A DNA stretch of 64,000 nt from CAWEQO01 sp963811225. Its GTDB lineage: Bacteria > Chloroflexota > Anaerolineae > Anaerolineales > Anaerolineaceae. The stretch spans positions 806,001-870,000 of the forward strand of contig CAWEQO010000001.1 in NCBI GenBank assembly GCA_963811225.1, given 5' to 3'. Positions 44,762 through 53,141 of this stretch are shown here, piece after piece; the stretch's first letter is position 1; the number at the start of each line of letters is the position of its first letter. The notes below the pieces were generated by a model that was given only the letters and a program-made list of their open reading frames with translations, had not been told where the DNA came from and searched no databases. A program made the position numbers and the translations under genes.

Positions 44762-46048
44762 TTAGCGGGCTACTTTTGGATCATAGGGCACCTGATGCAG
44801 TAAGAGATAGAAACACATGCGATTGGCTTTGTGCGCAGCGTGGATAACCGCGCCAATGTGTTTTTTGCCATGCTTGAGCGCCTGCTTTCGGGCATGGGCA
44901 ATGGCGGGACAATATTGACTGGTGTTGAGGCCAATGGCAAACAGGATGTTGCGAAAAGCAGGATCGCCGCGGCGGGTGATGCGGCCCATCCGGCGCCGGT
45001 CGCCACTATCATCCTGTTCCACATCAAAGCCTGCCAGCGACCAGATTTGATCAGCATGGGTAAAGCGCTGGGGATCCACCACATAGGCCAGGTACTGAGC
45101 AGCCAGATAGGCCCCAATGCCTGGAACAGTGGTTAGCACAGCGGCTGGGGATTGGGGGACCAGGGTCTCGGCCTGCTGCTGGAGTTGGGCTAAGCGCTCA
45201 TCGAGTTGTAAGAAGTGCTGAAAGTCGTGCTGTAAGCGTTGGGCGAGGGCTTCGGCCAGGTGTTCGGGCGGCAACAGGGCTTCCTGTGCCAGGGTGTAGA
45301 CCCGTTGTGCGGTAATGCGACCACAATGTGGGCCCTTTTCATGGAGAAAATGGTGCAACGCTTCCGCGCTAAACGTGCGCCAATAGTACGGATTGGGGTT
45401 CTGAGCCAGCAAAAAGCGCACCAACTGCCGCTCTAAGGGACGAGAGCGCACCAACGGTTGGGGAGTTTTGAGCTGCGGATGGGCTTTCTGAAAGGCTTTG
45501 ACATCCACCAACACGCCAGGCCAAAGCCGGTCCCACTGGGTCAGGATGCTGAGTTGCAGCCGTTGATGCGCTCGATACGCCTGGCGAAATTCGGCTGCCC
45601 AGAGATCGAAATGGATCGTTTGGGGTTTTGCCAGGCAAGCCGGATTGCCTTGCCCATCGCGTAAACAATAGGCAATTGCCTCCACATCGATGGGATCTGT
45701 TTTCTTCTTCCGCCCATTCTGCAACTGACGTCGTTTTTGCTTGGTTTGGTAGGGATTCAGAAAGCGGAGCGCGATTTCATCGCCGAAGTCCTGTTGGAGC
45801 GCGTACGCCCAGGCTTCATGGTAGATCCCGGTGGGTTCCAGGCCCACCACAATCGGGGCATAGCATTGGCTGGCCACCTGCGTTTTCAGCCAGGTACGAA
45901 AGGTCTCATAACCGGGCTGGTTATTACGCACTTCTTGCCTGGGGTTGACCAGTCTCAACTCACCACCCGCGTATCCGCCAAAGCAGTGCACGTTTTTGCC
46001 AATATCAATGCCAACATACAATGGGGTTGTGCTAGAATCGATTTGCAT
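44762..46048 (-). CDS. IS110-family transposase (DEDD recombinase)
   Basis: A 428-residue RNA-guided recombinase. The RuvC-like N-terminal domain shows LYVGIDIGKNVHCF (Asp), IVVGLEPTGIYHEAWA (Glu) and KKKTDPIDVEAIAYCL (Asp pair), the DEDD set. The C-terminal Transposase_20 domain has TTVPGIGAYLAAQYLAYV and IWSLAGFDVEQDDSGD, with the serine-containing segment ...FRNILFAIGLNTSQYC. A hairpin at about 46048-46115 (AAGTAGCC with GGCTACTT) covers its leader. It is intact, so the element may be mobile. Confidence 0.93.
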   Translation of the reverse strand: MQIDSSTTPLYVGIDIGKNVHCFGGYAGGELRLVNPRQEVRNNQPGYETFRTWLKTQVASQCYAPIVVGLEPTGIYHEAWAYALQQDFGDEIALRFLNPYQTKQKRRQLQNGRKKKTDPIDVEAIAYCLRDGQGNPACLAKPQTIHFDLWAAEFRQAYRAHQRLQLSILTQWDRLWPGVLVDVKAFQKAHPQLKTPQPLVRSRPLERQLVRFLLAQNPNPYYWRTFSAEALHHFLHEKGPHCGRITAQRVYTLAQEALLPPEHLAEALAQRLQHDFQHFLQLDERLAQLQQQAETLVPQSPAAVLTTVPGIGAYLAAQYLAYVVDPQRFTHADQIWSLAGFDVEQDDSGDRRRMGRITRRGDPAFRNILFAIGLNTSQYCPAIAHARKQALKHGKKHIGAVIHAAHKANRMCFYLLLHQVPYDPKVAR

Positions 46049-46125
46049 AAGTAGCCTCCTTTTTGGTAAAGTTGACGCTAGACGTCGCCTATACTGTACC
46101 CCGGAGGGGCTACTTATGTTTATAT

Positions 46126-47337
46126 CAGGGCAATCGCATCTAAATAAGGTGGGATAATGGTCGCAAACAAGAAGGAGCGACCATGGCCCAAGAACCAGAT
46201 CTAGGAAGTCTCAAAAAGTGTTTTGGAAAGGTCAAAGACCCACGAATAGACCGAACCAAGCGACATAAGCTGACCGATATCTTGATCATCGCCCTCGTGG
46301 CAGTGATCTGTGGAGCCGACAGTTGGGTGGATGTCGAGATGTTTGGGAACAGCAAAATCGAGTGGTTGAAAACATTTCTGGAATTGCCCAATGGTATTCC
46401 TTCCCACGACACTTTTGGACGTGTATTTGCCTTGATCAATCCCCAGGAGTTTGAAAATGGGTTTATGGAGTGGGTGAAGCTGATCCAAGAACTAACCCAA
46501 GGACAAGTAATTGCCCTGGATGGCAAGCAGTTGCGAGGTTCGAAAGACCTTCCGGCAGGCAAAGCTGCCATTTATATGGTGAGTGCCTGGGCGACTGCCA
46601 ATCAATTGGTCTTGGGACAGCGCAAAGTGGATGATAAGTCCAATGAGATCACGGCTATTCCACAATTATTGAAGGTTTTAGAGCTGGCAGGTTGTATTGT
46701 CGTGGTGGATGCGATTGGCACCCAGACCAAGATCGCCAAAACCATCGTCGAGCAAGAGGCAGATTACATTCTGGCGGTCAAAGAGAACCAGGGCCACCTC
46801 TACGAGGATATCCACGATTTGTTTGAAGACGACTGGAAGTACAACTTCGAAGGAGCGCCTTATAGTTACGACAAAACGGTGAACAAGGATCATGGCCGCA
46901 TTGAAATCCGTCAGTGCTGGAGCATCTCCGACCCAGAATATCTAGGGAACATTCGTAATTTGGATCGCTGGAAAGGGGTGAAAAGCTTGGTGATGATCCT
47001 GTCTGAACGGCAAATCGGAGAGGAACGGGAAGTCCAGGATCGTTACTACATCACCAGCTTGGAAAGTGACGCCAAAAAAATCCTAGAAGCTAAGCGTAGC
47101 TATTGGGGTATCGAGAACCGCTTGCACTGGGTGCTCGATATCGCCTTCAATGAAGATCACAGCCGGGTTCGTAAGGATAATGCGCCCCAGAACTTTGCCA
47201 TATTGAGGCATATGGCTCTCAATTTGCTCAAACTGGAGACCTCCGTCAAAGCTGGCATCAAGGCCAAGCGCTTGAAATGCGGCTGGAATACCGATTATTT
47301 GCTCAAGGTCCTGGCTGGATAAGATGCGATTGCCCTG
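46126..47337 (+). mobile_element. ISAs1-family insertion sequence
   Basis: Its 16-bp perfect terminal inverted repeats CAGGGCAATCGCATCT lie at 46126-46141 and, inverted, at 47322-47337 (1212 bp). The right flank AAGAATGCGC (47338-47347) has its partner at 44443-44452, displaced from the left end by the IS110 element. That gives a 10-bp target duplication, normal for ISAs1. One transposase fills the element. Confidence 0.9.
46183..47322 (+). CDS. ISAs1-family transposase
   Basis: A 379-residue DDE transposase. The N-terminal DDE_Tnp_1-associated domain (PRIDRTKRHKLTDILIIALV) is followed by the catalytic residues: Asp in VIALDGKQLRGS, Asp in CIVVVDAIGTQ and Glu in YWGIENRLHWVLD. The terminal FNEDHSRVRKDNAPQNFA is the family signature. 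The ATG at 46183 follows AGGAGCG. Its stop codon overlaps the right inverted repeat. Confidence 0.93.
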   Translation: MAQEPDLGSLKKCFGKVKDPRIDRTKRHKLTDILIIALVAVICGADSWVDVEMFGNSKIEWLKTFLELPNGIPSHDTFGRVFALINPQEFENGFMEWVKLIQELTQGQVIALDGKQLRGSKDLPAGKAAIYMVSAWATANQLVLGQRKVDDKSNEITAIPQLLKVLELAGCIVVVDAIGTQTKIAKTIVEQEADYILAVKENQGHLYEDIHDLFEDDWKYNFEGAPYSYDKTVNKDHGRIEIRQCWSISDPEYLGNIRNLDRWKGVKSLVMILSERQIGEEREVQDRYYITSLESDAKKILEAKRSYWGIENRLHWVLDIAFNEDHSRVRKDNAPQNFAILRHMALNLLKLETSVKAGIKAKRLKCGWNTDYLLKVLAG

Positions 47338-47348
47338 AAGAATGCGCC

Positions 47349-47379
47349 CCTCCGTCCCGTGCGGAGCATGGGACGGAGG
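47349..47379. terminator. 10-bp stem hairpin beyond the ISAs1 element
   Basis: CCTCCGTCCC (47349-47358) pairs perfectly with GGGACGGAGG (47370-47379). It sits between the ISAs1 transposase and the 3' end of the GH36 gene. The lack of a T tract makes its role uncertain. Confidence 0.4.
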
Positions 47380-47407
47380 AATGGGACGGAGAATCAATTC
47401 CCTGCTT

Positions 47408-49414
47408 TTACGGCAGCCTCTCCGGCGCCTCGGTAATCGGCTGAAAGCCCACGAACAACAGCCGCCCCTCGTGCCGCGCCAGGCGCAGCGAGATGCGCTC
47501 GATCTTGCCCTCCAGCGGCTGGTTGGCGATCCAATCGAAGGCGTGCAGCGGCATGGGCAGGGCCAGGTCGGACAGCTCGTATGTGCGCTGGACCGGGTAG
47601 TCTGCGGTATTGAAGATGTACACCACCCCCAGCTTATCCGGCTCGGGTGCCCGCACCTGCACCATCACCGGATCGAGCAGACGCGCCGCATGGCTGAACT
47701 GGCGACCATTCGGGCCGTAGGGTATGAGATCGTAAGTGATTGGGCTCTGCCCTAACAAGGGGAAGGAGCAGTCGCTCCGGTTTGGGTTCAGGATCAATTT
47801 CCACAACCGCAGGCGCTCAGGCGAGAGCTCGGCCAGATCGTCGCTGGTCATCATCACCCCGCCGCTCATCCCGGCATAGATCGCCAGCGAGCGCACTTCC
47901 ACGTCGTCCAGGTGGTGATAACTGTTGCGTAACAGAACGCTGTCGGGGTCCACCTGCCACAGAACGTTGTGACCGAAGTTGCGCGTCGACAGGTCTTGCA
48001 GCAGCGACTGGGCTGACAGTTCTCCCGTCCACGATACGCCCACGTCACCGCCGATGCGGATGCCGTCCACCAGCCCAATCGAGGCCCACAACGGGCACCC
48101 GCAGCCCAGCCAGGTAGTCTCCTGCCCAATCTCCTCGCGGATCATCTCAGCCACCCGCCGCCAAATTTCAATGCGGGTCAGTCCCGGCGTGTAGTATACC
48201 GCCCGCTCGGGGCCATGCTCCGAGCCGAACAGCATGAAGTCGGTCTTGAAGTACTCGCAGCCCCACTCCCAGCGCCAGGTGCGGAAGACCTGGCGCAAAT
48301 ACTCGAACGCCTTGGGATGGGTGCTGTCCAAAATGTAATACTGTTCGCTGCGCTTGTGCCAACGGTTCTCGCCGTACATGGCCCACTGCACCAGCGGCCG
48401 CCCGGTCTCACGGTCTTTGATCACCCAATCCGGGTGGTTGCGGTACAGGCGGCTGCGGTTGCCCACCATGAAAGGCGCGATCCACAGCCCCGGCACGAAC
48501 CCCGCCGCCCGTATCTCGTCCAGCACCGGCTTCATGCCGCGCGGGAACTTGGTCTTCACTTCCAGCCAGTCGCCCATCTCGGGAGTGAAGCCGTCATCGA
48601 TCTGGAAGAAGCGCATCGGCAGGTGGTCACGCGTCGCCACGGCATAAGTTTTCAGCAGCTGGTCGAGCAGAATGTCTTTGTTGATGTTGGTGTACAGGTT
48701 GTACCAAGAGCTCCAGCCGGTGATCGTCGGCGTGTCCAGCCGGGGCGGGAACGGCGACGCTGCCGCCAGGATCTGCGCCCATTCCCGCAGCCCCGCCTCG
48801 ACCTGTTCGTGCTCGAAGATCACCATCTGCTCGGACTGCACCCGGTTCAGCCCGGTGCGATTCTTGTTGTCCCACAGCGTCAGGATCGTGAGGGCCGGGG
48901 GGCAGCGCTGGGTATCGAACGTGAAGGTGTGCTGGAAACGGTCGTTGCGGTCGAAGCCCAGCACCACACAGCCGCCGCCGGTATGCGGCAGCAGCTGGGC
49001 CATGGCATAACCGGTCTCCGGGCGAGCTTCCTGCGGCCCACAATCACACAGCTGCTCCGGCTCGACGTAGGCGCTGCCGTCCCAGCTGTTGTATCCATTG
49101 CGCAGATATTTGCGCAGGTTTTCAACGCTGTCGAAACGCAGCCCAAACGAGAGCAGCGGCGCATATGGATCGAGGGCTTCCAGTCCGTAACGCAGCCACA
49201 GCCGCCCCTGGTCGTCCAGGTGGGCTTCCAGGGTAAAGGATGCGTCGCCTGGGGTCGGTGAGTTGAAGCGCATGGAGAAATGGCGTTCCTCTTGAAGGAG
49301 GATCTGCGGCTCGACGTTCGCCAGCAGCTCTCCATTGAGCACCGGCTGCAGTCCCCGCAGCATGATCGCCCCAGCGGAGAGATCGAGTTGTCCTGAATAG
49401 GTGAAGTTGATCAT
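47408..49414 (-). CDS. GH36-type alpha-galactosidase/glycosidase
   Basis: A 668-residue cytoplasmic glycoside hydrolase of clan GH-D. An N-terminal beta-sandwich (to about residue 220) precedes the TIM barrel. TITGWSSWYNLYTNI and FFQIDDGFTPEMGDW are GH36 markers. The nucleophile Asp lies in CEYFKTDFML and the acid/base Asp is likely in RIGGDVGVSW. The C-terminal part is a small beta domain. Raffinose-type alpha-galactosides are the probable substrates, but other alpha-glycosides are possible. No signal peptide and no transporter genes are adjacent. Confidence 0.85.
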   Translation of the reverse strand: MINFTYSGQLDLSAGAIMLRGLQPVLNGELLANVEPQILLQEERHFSMRFNSPTPGDASFTLEAHLDDQGRLWLRYGLEALDPYAPLLSFGLRFDSVENLRKYLRNGYNSWDGSAYVEPEQLCDCGPQEARPETGYAMAQLLPHTGGGCVVLGFDRNDRFQHTFTFDTQRCPPALTILTLWDNKNRTGLNRVQSEQMVIFEHEQVEAGLREWAQILAAASPFPPRLDTPTITGWSSWYNLYTNINKDILLDQLLKTYAVATRDHLPMRFFQIDDGFTPEMGDWLEVKTKFPRGMKPVLDEIRAAGFVPGLWIAPFMVGNRSRLYRNHPDWVIKDRETGRPLVQWAMYGENRWHKRSEQYYILDSTHPKAFEYLRQVFRTWRWEWGCEYFKTDFMLFGSEHGPERAVYYTPGLTRIEIWRRVAEMIREEIGQETTWLGCGCPLWASIGLVDGIRIGGDVGVSWTGELSAQSLLQDLSTRNFGHNVLWQVDPDSVLLRNSYHHLDDVEVRSLAIYAGMSGGVMMTSDDLAELSPERLRLWKLILNPNRSDCSFPLLGQSPITYDLIPYGPNGRQFSHAARLLDPVMVQVRAPEPDKLGVVYIFNTADYPVQRTYELSDLALPMPLHAFDWIANQPLEGKIERISLRLARHEGRLLFVGFQPITEAPERLP

Positions 49415-49583
49415 TGTATTCGCCCTCTTGATCGCGTGTGGTCTGCTCTTAATCAGTATACCACTCTGGGGATGTGGAGATTCGTTGCAGTTTTAATCTA
49501 TATGAGAAGGCTTCCCATCGCCGCCTCCGGCAGAACAGTAGTATACTAGCCTCAGTTTCCGATTTTTAAACAGGAGCGTTTAC

Positions 49584-50648
49584 ATGACGAATAATCGAAC
49601 GGCCGCAACCGACCCAGACTTGAAAAAGGACGACCTGATCCTCGTTGCCGGGGCGGGCGGGTTCATCGGTGGCTCGCTGGTGCGCTACTTCCACGACCAG
49701 GGCTTCACCAACATCCGCGCCGTTGATAAGAAACCCCTGCCGCACTGGTACCAGCGCACGCACGGTGTGGAAAACCTGTGCCTCGACCTGAGCGAGAAGG
49801 AAAATGCAGTGCGGGCCGCCGAAGGCGCGACGGAAGTCTACAACCTGGCCGCCGATATGGGCGGGATGGGCTTCATCGAGCGTTTCCGGGTGGAGTGCCT
49901 GCGCAGCATTCTGATCAACACCCACCTGATCGAAGCCTCCTATCGCTCCGGTGTGCGCCGTTACTTCTATTCCTCCTCGGCTTGCGCCTACAACACCGAT
50001 CTGCAGAAAGATCCCAACGTGCGCGCCCTGAAGGAATTGGATGCCTATCCCGCCATGGCCGAGCGCGGCTACGGTTGGGAGAAGCTGCTGTCGGAGATGT
50101 TCTGCGAGGAGTACTGGGCCGAGCGCAAATTGAAAACACACGTCGCCCGCTTCCACAACGTCTACGGTCCCAACGGCACCTGGTACGGCGGCCGTGAGAA
50201 GGCCCCGGCGGCATTGTCGCGGAAAGTGATCGAGGCCAAGGACACCGGCGTGCACGAGATCGATATCTGGGGCGACGGCAGCCAGACCCGCAGCTTCATG
50301 TACATCGACGACTGCGTGCTCGGCATCGATCAGATCACCCACTGCGACGACCTGATCGCCACACCCATCAACCTGGGCAGCGCCGAACTGGTCTCGATCA
50401 ACCAGTTGGTCGATTACATCGAAGAGATCGGCGGGATCGAGCTGAACCGCACTTACAAGCTCGATGCGCCGCGCGGCGTCGCCGGTCGCAACAGCGACAA
50501 CACCTTTATCAAGCAGGTGTTGGGCTGGGAGCCATCGATCCCGCTCAAGGAAGGCCTCAAGAAAACTTATGGCTGGATCGAGCAGCAGTACAACGACCGC
50601 AAAGCCGGTAAAGCCATCGTCAGCGAATATCTCGAATTCGAGCGTTAA
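49584..50648 (+). CDS. NAD-dependent epimerase (GDP-mannose 3,5-epimerase-like)
   Basis: A 354-residue extended short-chain dehydrogenase. Rossmann glycine motif GAGGFIGG near residue 23, YNLAADMGGMGFI, the catalytic SSSACAYN, and the YGWEKL (Y-x3-K) pair are clear. The VYNLAADMGG and SSACAY details resemble plant and bacterial GDP-mannose 3,5-epimerase, so the substrate is probably an NDP-hexose. ATG at 49584 after AGGAGCG. It is the first gene of an operon with a sugar-kinase-like gene (4 bp later) and a cytidylyltransferase-like gene. Confidence 0.85.
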   Translation: MTNNRTAATDPDLKKDDLILVAGAGGFIGGSLVRYFHDQGFTNIRAVDKKPLPHWYQRTHGVENLCLDLSEKENAVRAAEGATEVYNLAADMGGMGFIERFRVECLRSILINTHLIEASYRSGVRRYFYSSSACAYNTDLQKDPNVRALKELDAYPAMAERGYGWEKLLSEMFCEEYWAERKLKTHVARFHNVYGPNGTWYGGREKAPAALSRKVIEAKDTGVHEIDIWGDGSQTRSFMYIDDCVLGIDQITHCDDLIATPINLGSAELVSINQLVDYIEEIGGIELNRTYKLDAPRGVAGRNSDNTFIKQVLGWEPSIPLKEGLKKTYGWIEQQYNDRKAGKAIVSEYLEFER

Positions 50649-50652
50649 ACAC

Positions 50653-51459
50653 ATGCCCGGTGCCACTGCCGACATCTCCAGCGTCATCGGCCGCATTCCC
50701 TACCGCATGGCCCTGGCCGGCGGCTGGATCGACCAGCCGTTCGTCTCCAAACACAACCCAACCCCACCCGGCTCGATGGTCGTGGTGGGGCTGGAACCTG
50801 CGTTCCGCTTCATGGACCGCTGCGGGATGGGCACCAGCACCCGCAAGGTGGCCGCCCGCTTGTGGAACGGCGCCTTGCCGCAAGGCAACCCCGACACGCT
50901 GGTCCGCCGGTTGTACGCCGAGGAGAACCGCGGTAGATCCGAACCCTCCGGCTCGCAAGACATGGCCGGGCTGGTCTACCCCGGCGTCAACCGCCTGGAT
51001 TACGACTACGCCTCTGAGGGCGGCTGCTTCCCGGCCCATATCGCATCCAACAACGACCCCGCGGTGGTCCACTGGCTGGAAAGCGTGTTCCACATGCTGC
51101 CGGTGGCGCCGCGCCCCAATGGCTACAATCCGCTGGTCACTAAGAACCTCGATCCCCAGTGGATCCGCCGCCTGGGTCAGACCGGCAAGGACTGCTTCGA
51201 CGCCATCGTCGGCATGGATCTACGCGCCTTGGGGGCCTCGCTGAACGAGTGCATGGCCTGTTGGGAAGCGATCCTGCCCAACACGGTGCGCCACCCTTCC
51301 CTCACAGTTGACCTGATGGAGCTGCTGGGGTATTATCAAAATCGCTATCCCGGCGTGATGTACTCCGGCTGCGGCGGCGGTTACTTATTCGTCGTGGCCG
51401 AAGAGCCGGTGCCGGGCGCAATTCAAATTCAGGTACGGTATGACCCGAAGAGTGAGTAA
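50653..51459 (+). CDS. GHMP-kinase-like protein, probable sugar kinase
   Basis: A 268-residue protein. The N-terminus (GRIPYRMALAGGWIDQPFV) recalls the galactokinase-type substrate loop in shortened form. The C-terminus has YSGCGGGYLFVVAEE, matching GHMP motif 3. The central GMGTSTRKVAARL stretch may be the glycine/serine-rich ATP loop (motif 2) in divergent form. A role in phosphorylating a sugar for the two flanking enzymes is inference. The start at 50653 is the first ATG after the epimerase stop. It overlaps the next gene by 20 bp. Confidence 0.65.
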   Translation: MPGATADISSVIGRIPYRMALAGGWIDQPFVSKHNPTPPGSMVVVGLEPAFRFMDRCGMGTSTRKVAARLWNGALPQGNPDTLVRRLYAEENRGRSEPSGSQDMAGLVYPGVNRLDYDYASEGGCFPAHIASNNDPAVVHWLESVFHMLPVAPRPNGYNPLVTKNLDPQWIRRLGQTGKDCFDAIVGMDLRALGASLNECMACWEAILPNTVRHPSLTVDLMELLGYYQNRYPGVMYSGCGGGYLFVVAEEPVPGAIQIQVRYDPKSE

Positions 51460-52282
51460 CGTAAGAAAAGTTGTCGTTTCCGGCAGCTTCGACGACCTGC
51501 GCTCCCGGCACGTCCGTTTGCTGGAGGAGGCCTCGAAGCTGGGCGCGCTGCATGTGCTGCTGTGGTCCGATGAGATCGTGCTGGCGCTGGATGGCAAGCC
51601 CCCCAAGTTCCCGGCAGAAGAACGCCTCTACCTGGTCCGGGCTCTGCGCTACGTGCAGAGTGCCACACTGGTGCACGACCTGCCCAATCCCAACATCCTC
51701 CCAGATCTAGAGAAAAACCATCCGCATATATGGGCCATGGCTGAGACCAACTCTGCGCCCGAAAAACACGATTTCTGCCGCCAGAACGGCATCCTTTGCA
51801 AGACCTTCAGCGCCGAAGAACTGGCGGGCTTCCCGCCCTTCGAGCCGCTCCCACCGCAAGGAGAGCAGCAGGCCAGGAAGGTGGTCGTCACCGGCTGTTT
51901 CGACTGGCTGCACTCGGGCCACGTGCGCTTCTTTGAAGAGGTGTCCGAACTGGGCGATCTGTACGTGGTGGTCGGCAACGATGAGAACGTGGGCTTCCTG
52001 AAGGGCGAAGGTCACCCACTGTTCTCGCAAGACGAGCGCCGCTACATGGTTCAGGCGGTGCGCTACGTGCACCAGGCGCTAATCTCCAGCGGCATGGGCT
52101 GGATGGACGCCGAGCCCGAGATCGACCGGCTGCGTCCGCACATCTACGCCGTCAATCAGGATGGCGACGTGCCCGAAAAGCGCACCTTCTGCAACCAGCG
52201 CCACCTGGAGTACGTCGTCCTCCAGCGCAAACCCAAGGAAGGCCTTCCCAAGCGAGAGAGCACCAAACTGCGCGGATTTTAA
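51440..52282 (+). CDS. tandem cytidylyltransferase-like protein with one degenerate domain
   Basis: A 280-residue protein built from two copies of the rossmannoid nucleotidyltransferase domain. The C-terminal copy is complete: VVVTGCFDWLHSGHVRFFEE has the HxGH motif. The N-terminal copy aligns along its length (VVVSGSFDDLRSRHVRLLEE), but HxGH is replaced by RSRH, so it is likely inactive. Full-length relatives join CTP (or another NTP) to a sugar or alcohol phosphate. The preceding kinase and epimerase suggest a nucleotide-activated sugar. The start overlaps the kinase gene by 20 bp, indicating tight coupling. Confidence 0.8.
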   Translation: MTRRVSNVRKVVVSGSFDDLRSRHVRLLEEASKLGALHVLLWSDEIVLALDGKPPKFPAEERLYLVRALRYVQSATLVHDLPNPNILPDLEKNHPHIWAMAETNSAPEKHDFCRQNGILCKTFSAEELAGFPPFEPLPPQGEQQARKVVVTGCFDWLHSGHVRFFEEVSELGDLYVVVGNDENVGFLKGEGHPLFSQDERRYMVQAVRYVHQALISSGMGWMDAEPEIDRLRPHIYAVNQDGDVPEKRTFCNQRHLEYVVLQRKPKEGLPKRESTKLRGF

Positions 52283-52294
52283 GCGCAAGCCATC

Positions 52295-52387
52295 ACGCAA
52301 AGACGCCAGGGAACATCAAAGAGAACGAAGAAGGGTATCCTTTCTTCGTTCTTTTCATTGATCTTTGGCGTCTTTGGGCCCTTGCGT
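52295..52387. terminator. long imperfect hairpin after the sugar-activation operon
   Basis: Nested pairing arms: ACGCAA (52295-52300) with TTGCGT (52382-52387), AAAGACGCCA (52299-52308) with TGGCGTCTTT (52366-52375), and AGAACGAAGAA (52322-52332) with TTCTTCGTTCT (52342-52352). It is about 93 nt, too long and irregular for a plain terminator. It may be a repeat element that serves as one. The rest of 52283-52604 shows no gene. Confidence 0.5.
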
Positions 52388-52604
52388 TACGCTTTTAATC
52401 CGTGGCCGATAAAGACTGCCCATCCGATAGGGCGTCAGGGCATGATCCGGTTCTCCGGAGCGCCAAAATAATTTGAGACATTGCTACCTTCTTTTGCTGC
52501 TGTCTGTCCGAAATAAGGAAGCCGGTTCCCGGATTGCCTTTCCCTTTCCCTTGTGCTACAATTCACAGGATACTATTCATTTATTGACTATTCAAAGGTT
52601 GAGT

Positions 52605-53141
52605 ATGCCTCGATCCCAATCCCCGCTGGCCCTCGAATACGTCTTGCTCGGTTTCGTCGACCAGCAGCCCACCCACGGTTACGATTTATACAAGCAGCTC
52701 CAATCCAGCGATATTGACCTGGTTTGGAAAATCAAACAGAGCCAGTTGTACGCCCTGCTCGACAAGCTCGAAGAGCTCGGGCTGCTGGCGTCTGAGCAGG
52801 TGTCCGGCGAGGGTTACCCGCAGCGCAAGCAGTATCGCACCACCACCCTTGGCCGCCAGACCTTCCAGGCCTGGATGCGCAGCCCGGTTTATCACGGTCG
52901 TGAGATGCGCCAGGAGTTCCTCGCCCGGCTGTACTTCGCCCGCCTCGATGACTCCGAGACCGTCCAGGAGCTGGTCGAGGCCCAGCGCGAGGCCTGTCAG
53001 GGCTGGCTCAACGATCTGGAAATGGGCTTCACCCGCCGAGCCATGCGCGGCAGCTACCGCAGCATGGTGCAGCGCTTCCGTATCCTTGAGACCCAGGCGA
53101 TGCTGGATTGGCTGGACGAGTGCGAAAAGGAGTTGGTGTGA
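52605..53141 (+). CDS. PadR-family transcriptional regulator
   Basis: A 178-residue regulator. The winged-helix PadR domain (LEYVLLGFVDQQPTHGYDLY, ...KIKQSQLYALLDKLEELGLL) is followed by a C-terminal helical dimerisation domain (VYHGREMRQEFLARLYFARL). The ATG at 52605 is taken because the fold starts there; the upstream in-frame extension is not conserved-looking. Its stop overlaps the ModB start (GTGA), so it is the first gene of a regulator-transporter operon and may control it in response to oxyanion or cofactor status (inference). Confidence 0.88.
   Translation: MPRSQSPLALEYVLLGFVDQQPTHGYDLYKQLQSSDIDLVWKIKQSQLYALLDKLEELGLLASEQVSGEGYPQRKQYRTTTLGRQTFQAWMRSPVYHGREMRQEFLARLYFARLDDSETVQELVEAQREACQGWLNDLEMGFTRRAMRGSYRSMVQRFRILETQAMLDWLDECEKELV

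Larger units (their letters stand above)
44453..46125 (-). mobile_element. IS110/IS1111-type insertion sequence (boundaries inferred)
   Basis: The borders are inferred. The 10-bp sequence AAGAATGCGC occurs at 44443-44452 and again right after the ISAs1 element (47338-47347), as its target duplication should, but the left copy is separated from the ISAs1 left end by exactly this segment. The segment thus appears inserted at the duplication/ISAs1 junction, giving an element of about 1673 bp. It holds one DEDD transposase and about 310 bp of structured noncoding DNA downstream of it. IS110 elements make no target duplication, which fits. The edges may be off by a few bases. Confidence 0.7.

Noticed and set aside
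48215..49261. Plus-strand open frame inside the GH36 gene (348 codons)
   Set aside because: Opposite strand shadow; its translation is low-complexity and shows no recognisable domain, while GH36 motifs are clear on the other strand.
49566..50696. Minus-strand open frame opposite the epimerase gene (376 codons)
   Set aside because: Shadow frame; the epimerase on the plus strand has intact cofactor and catalytic motifs.
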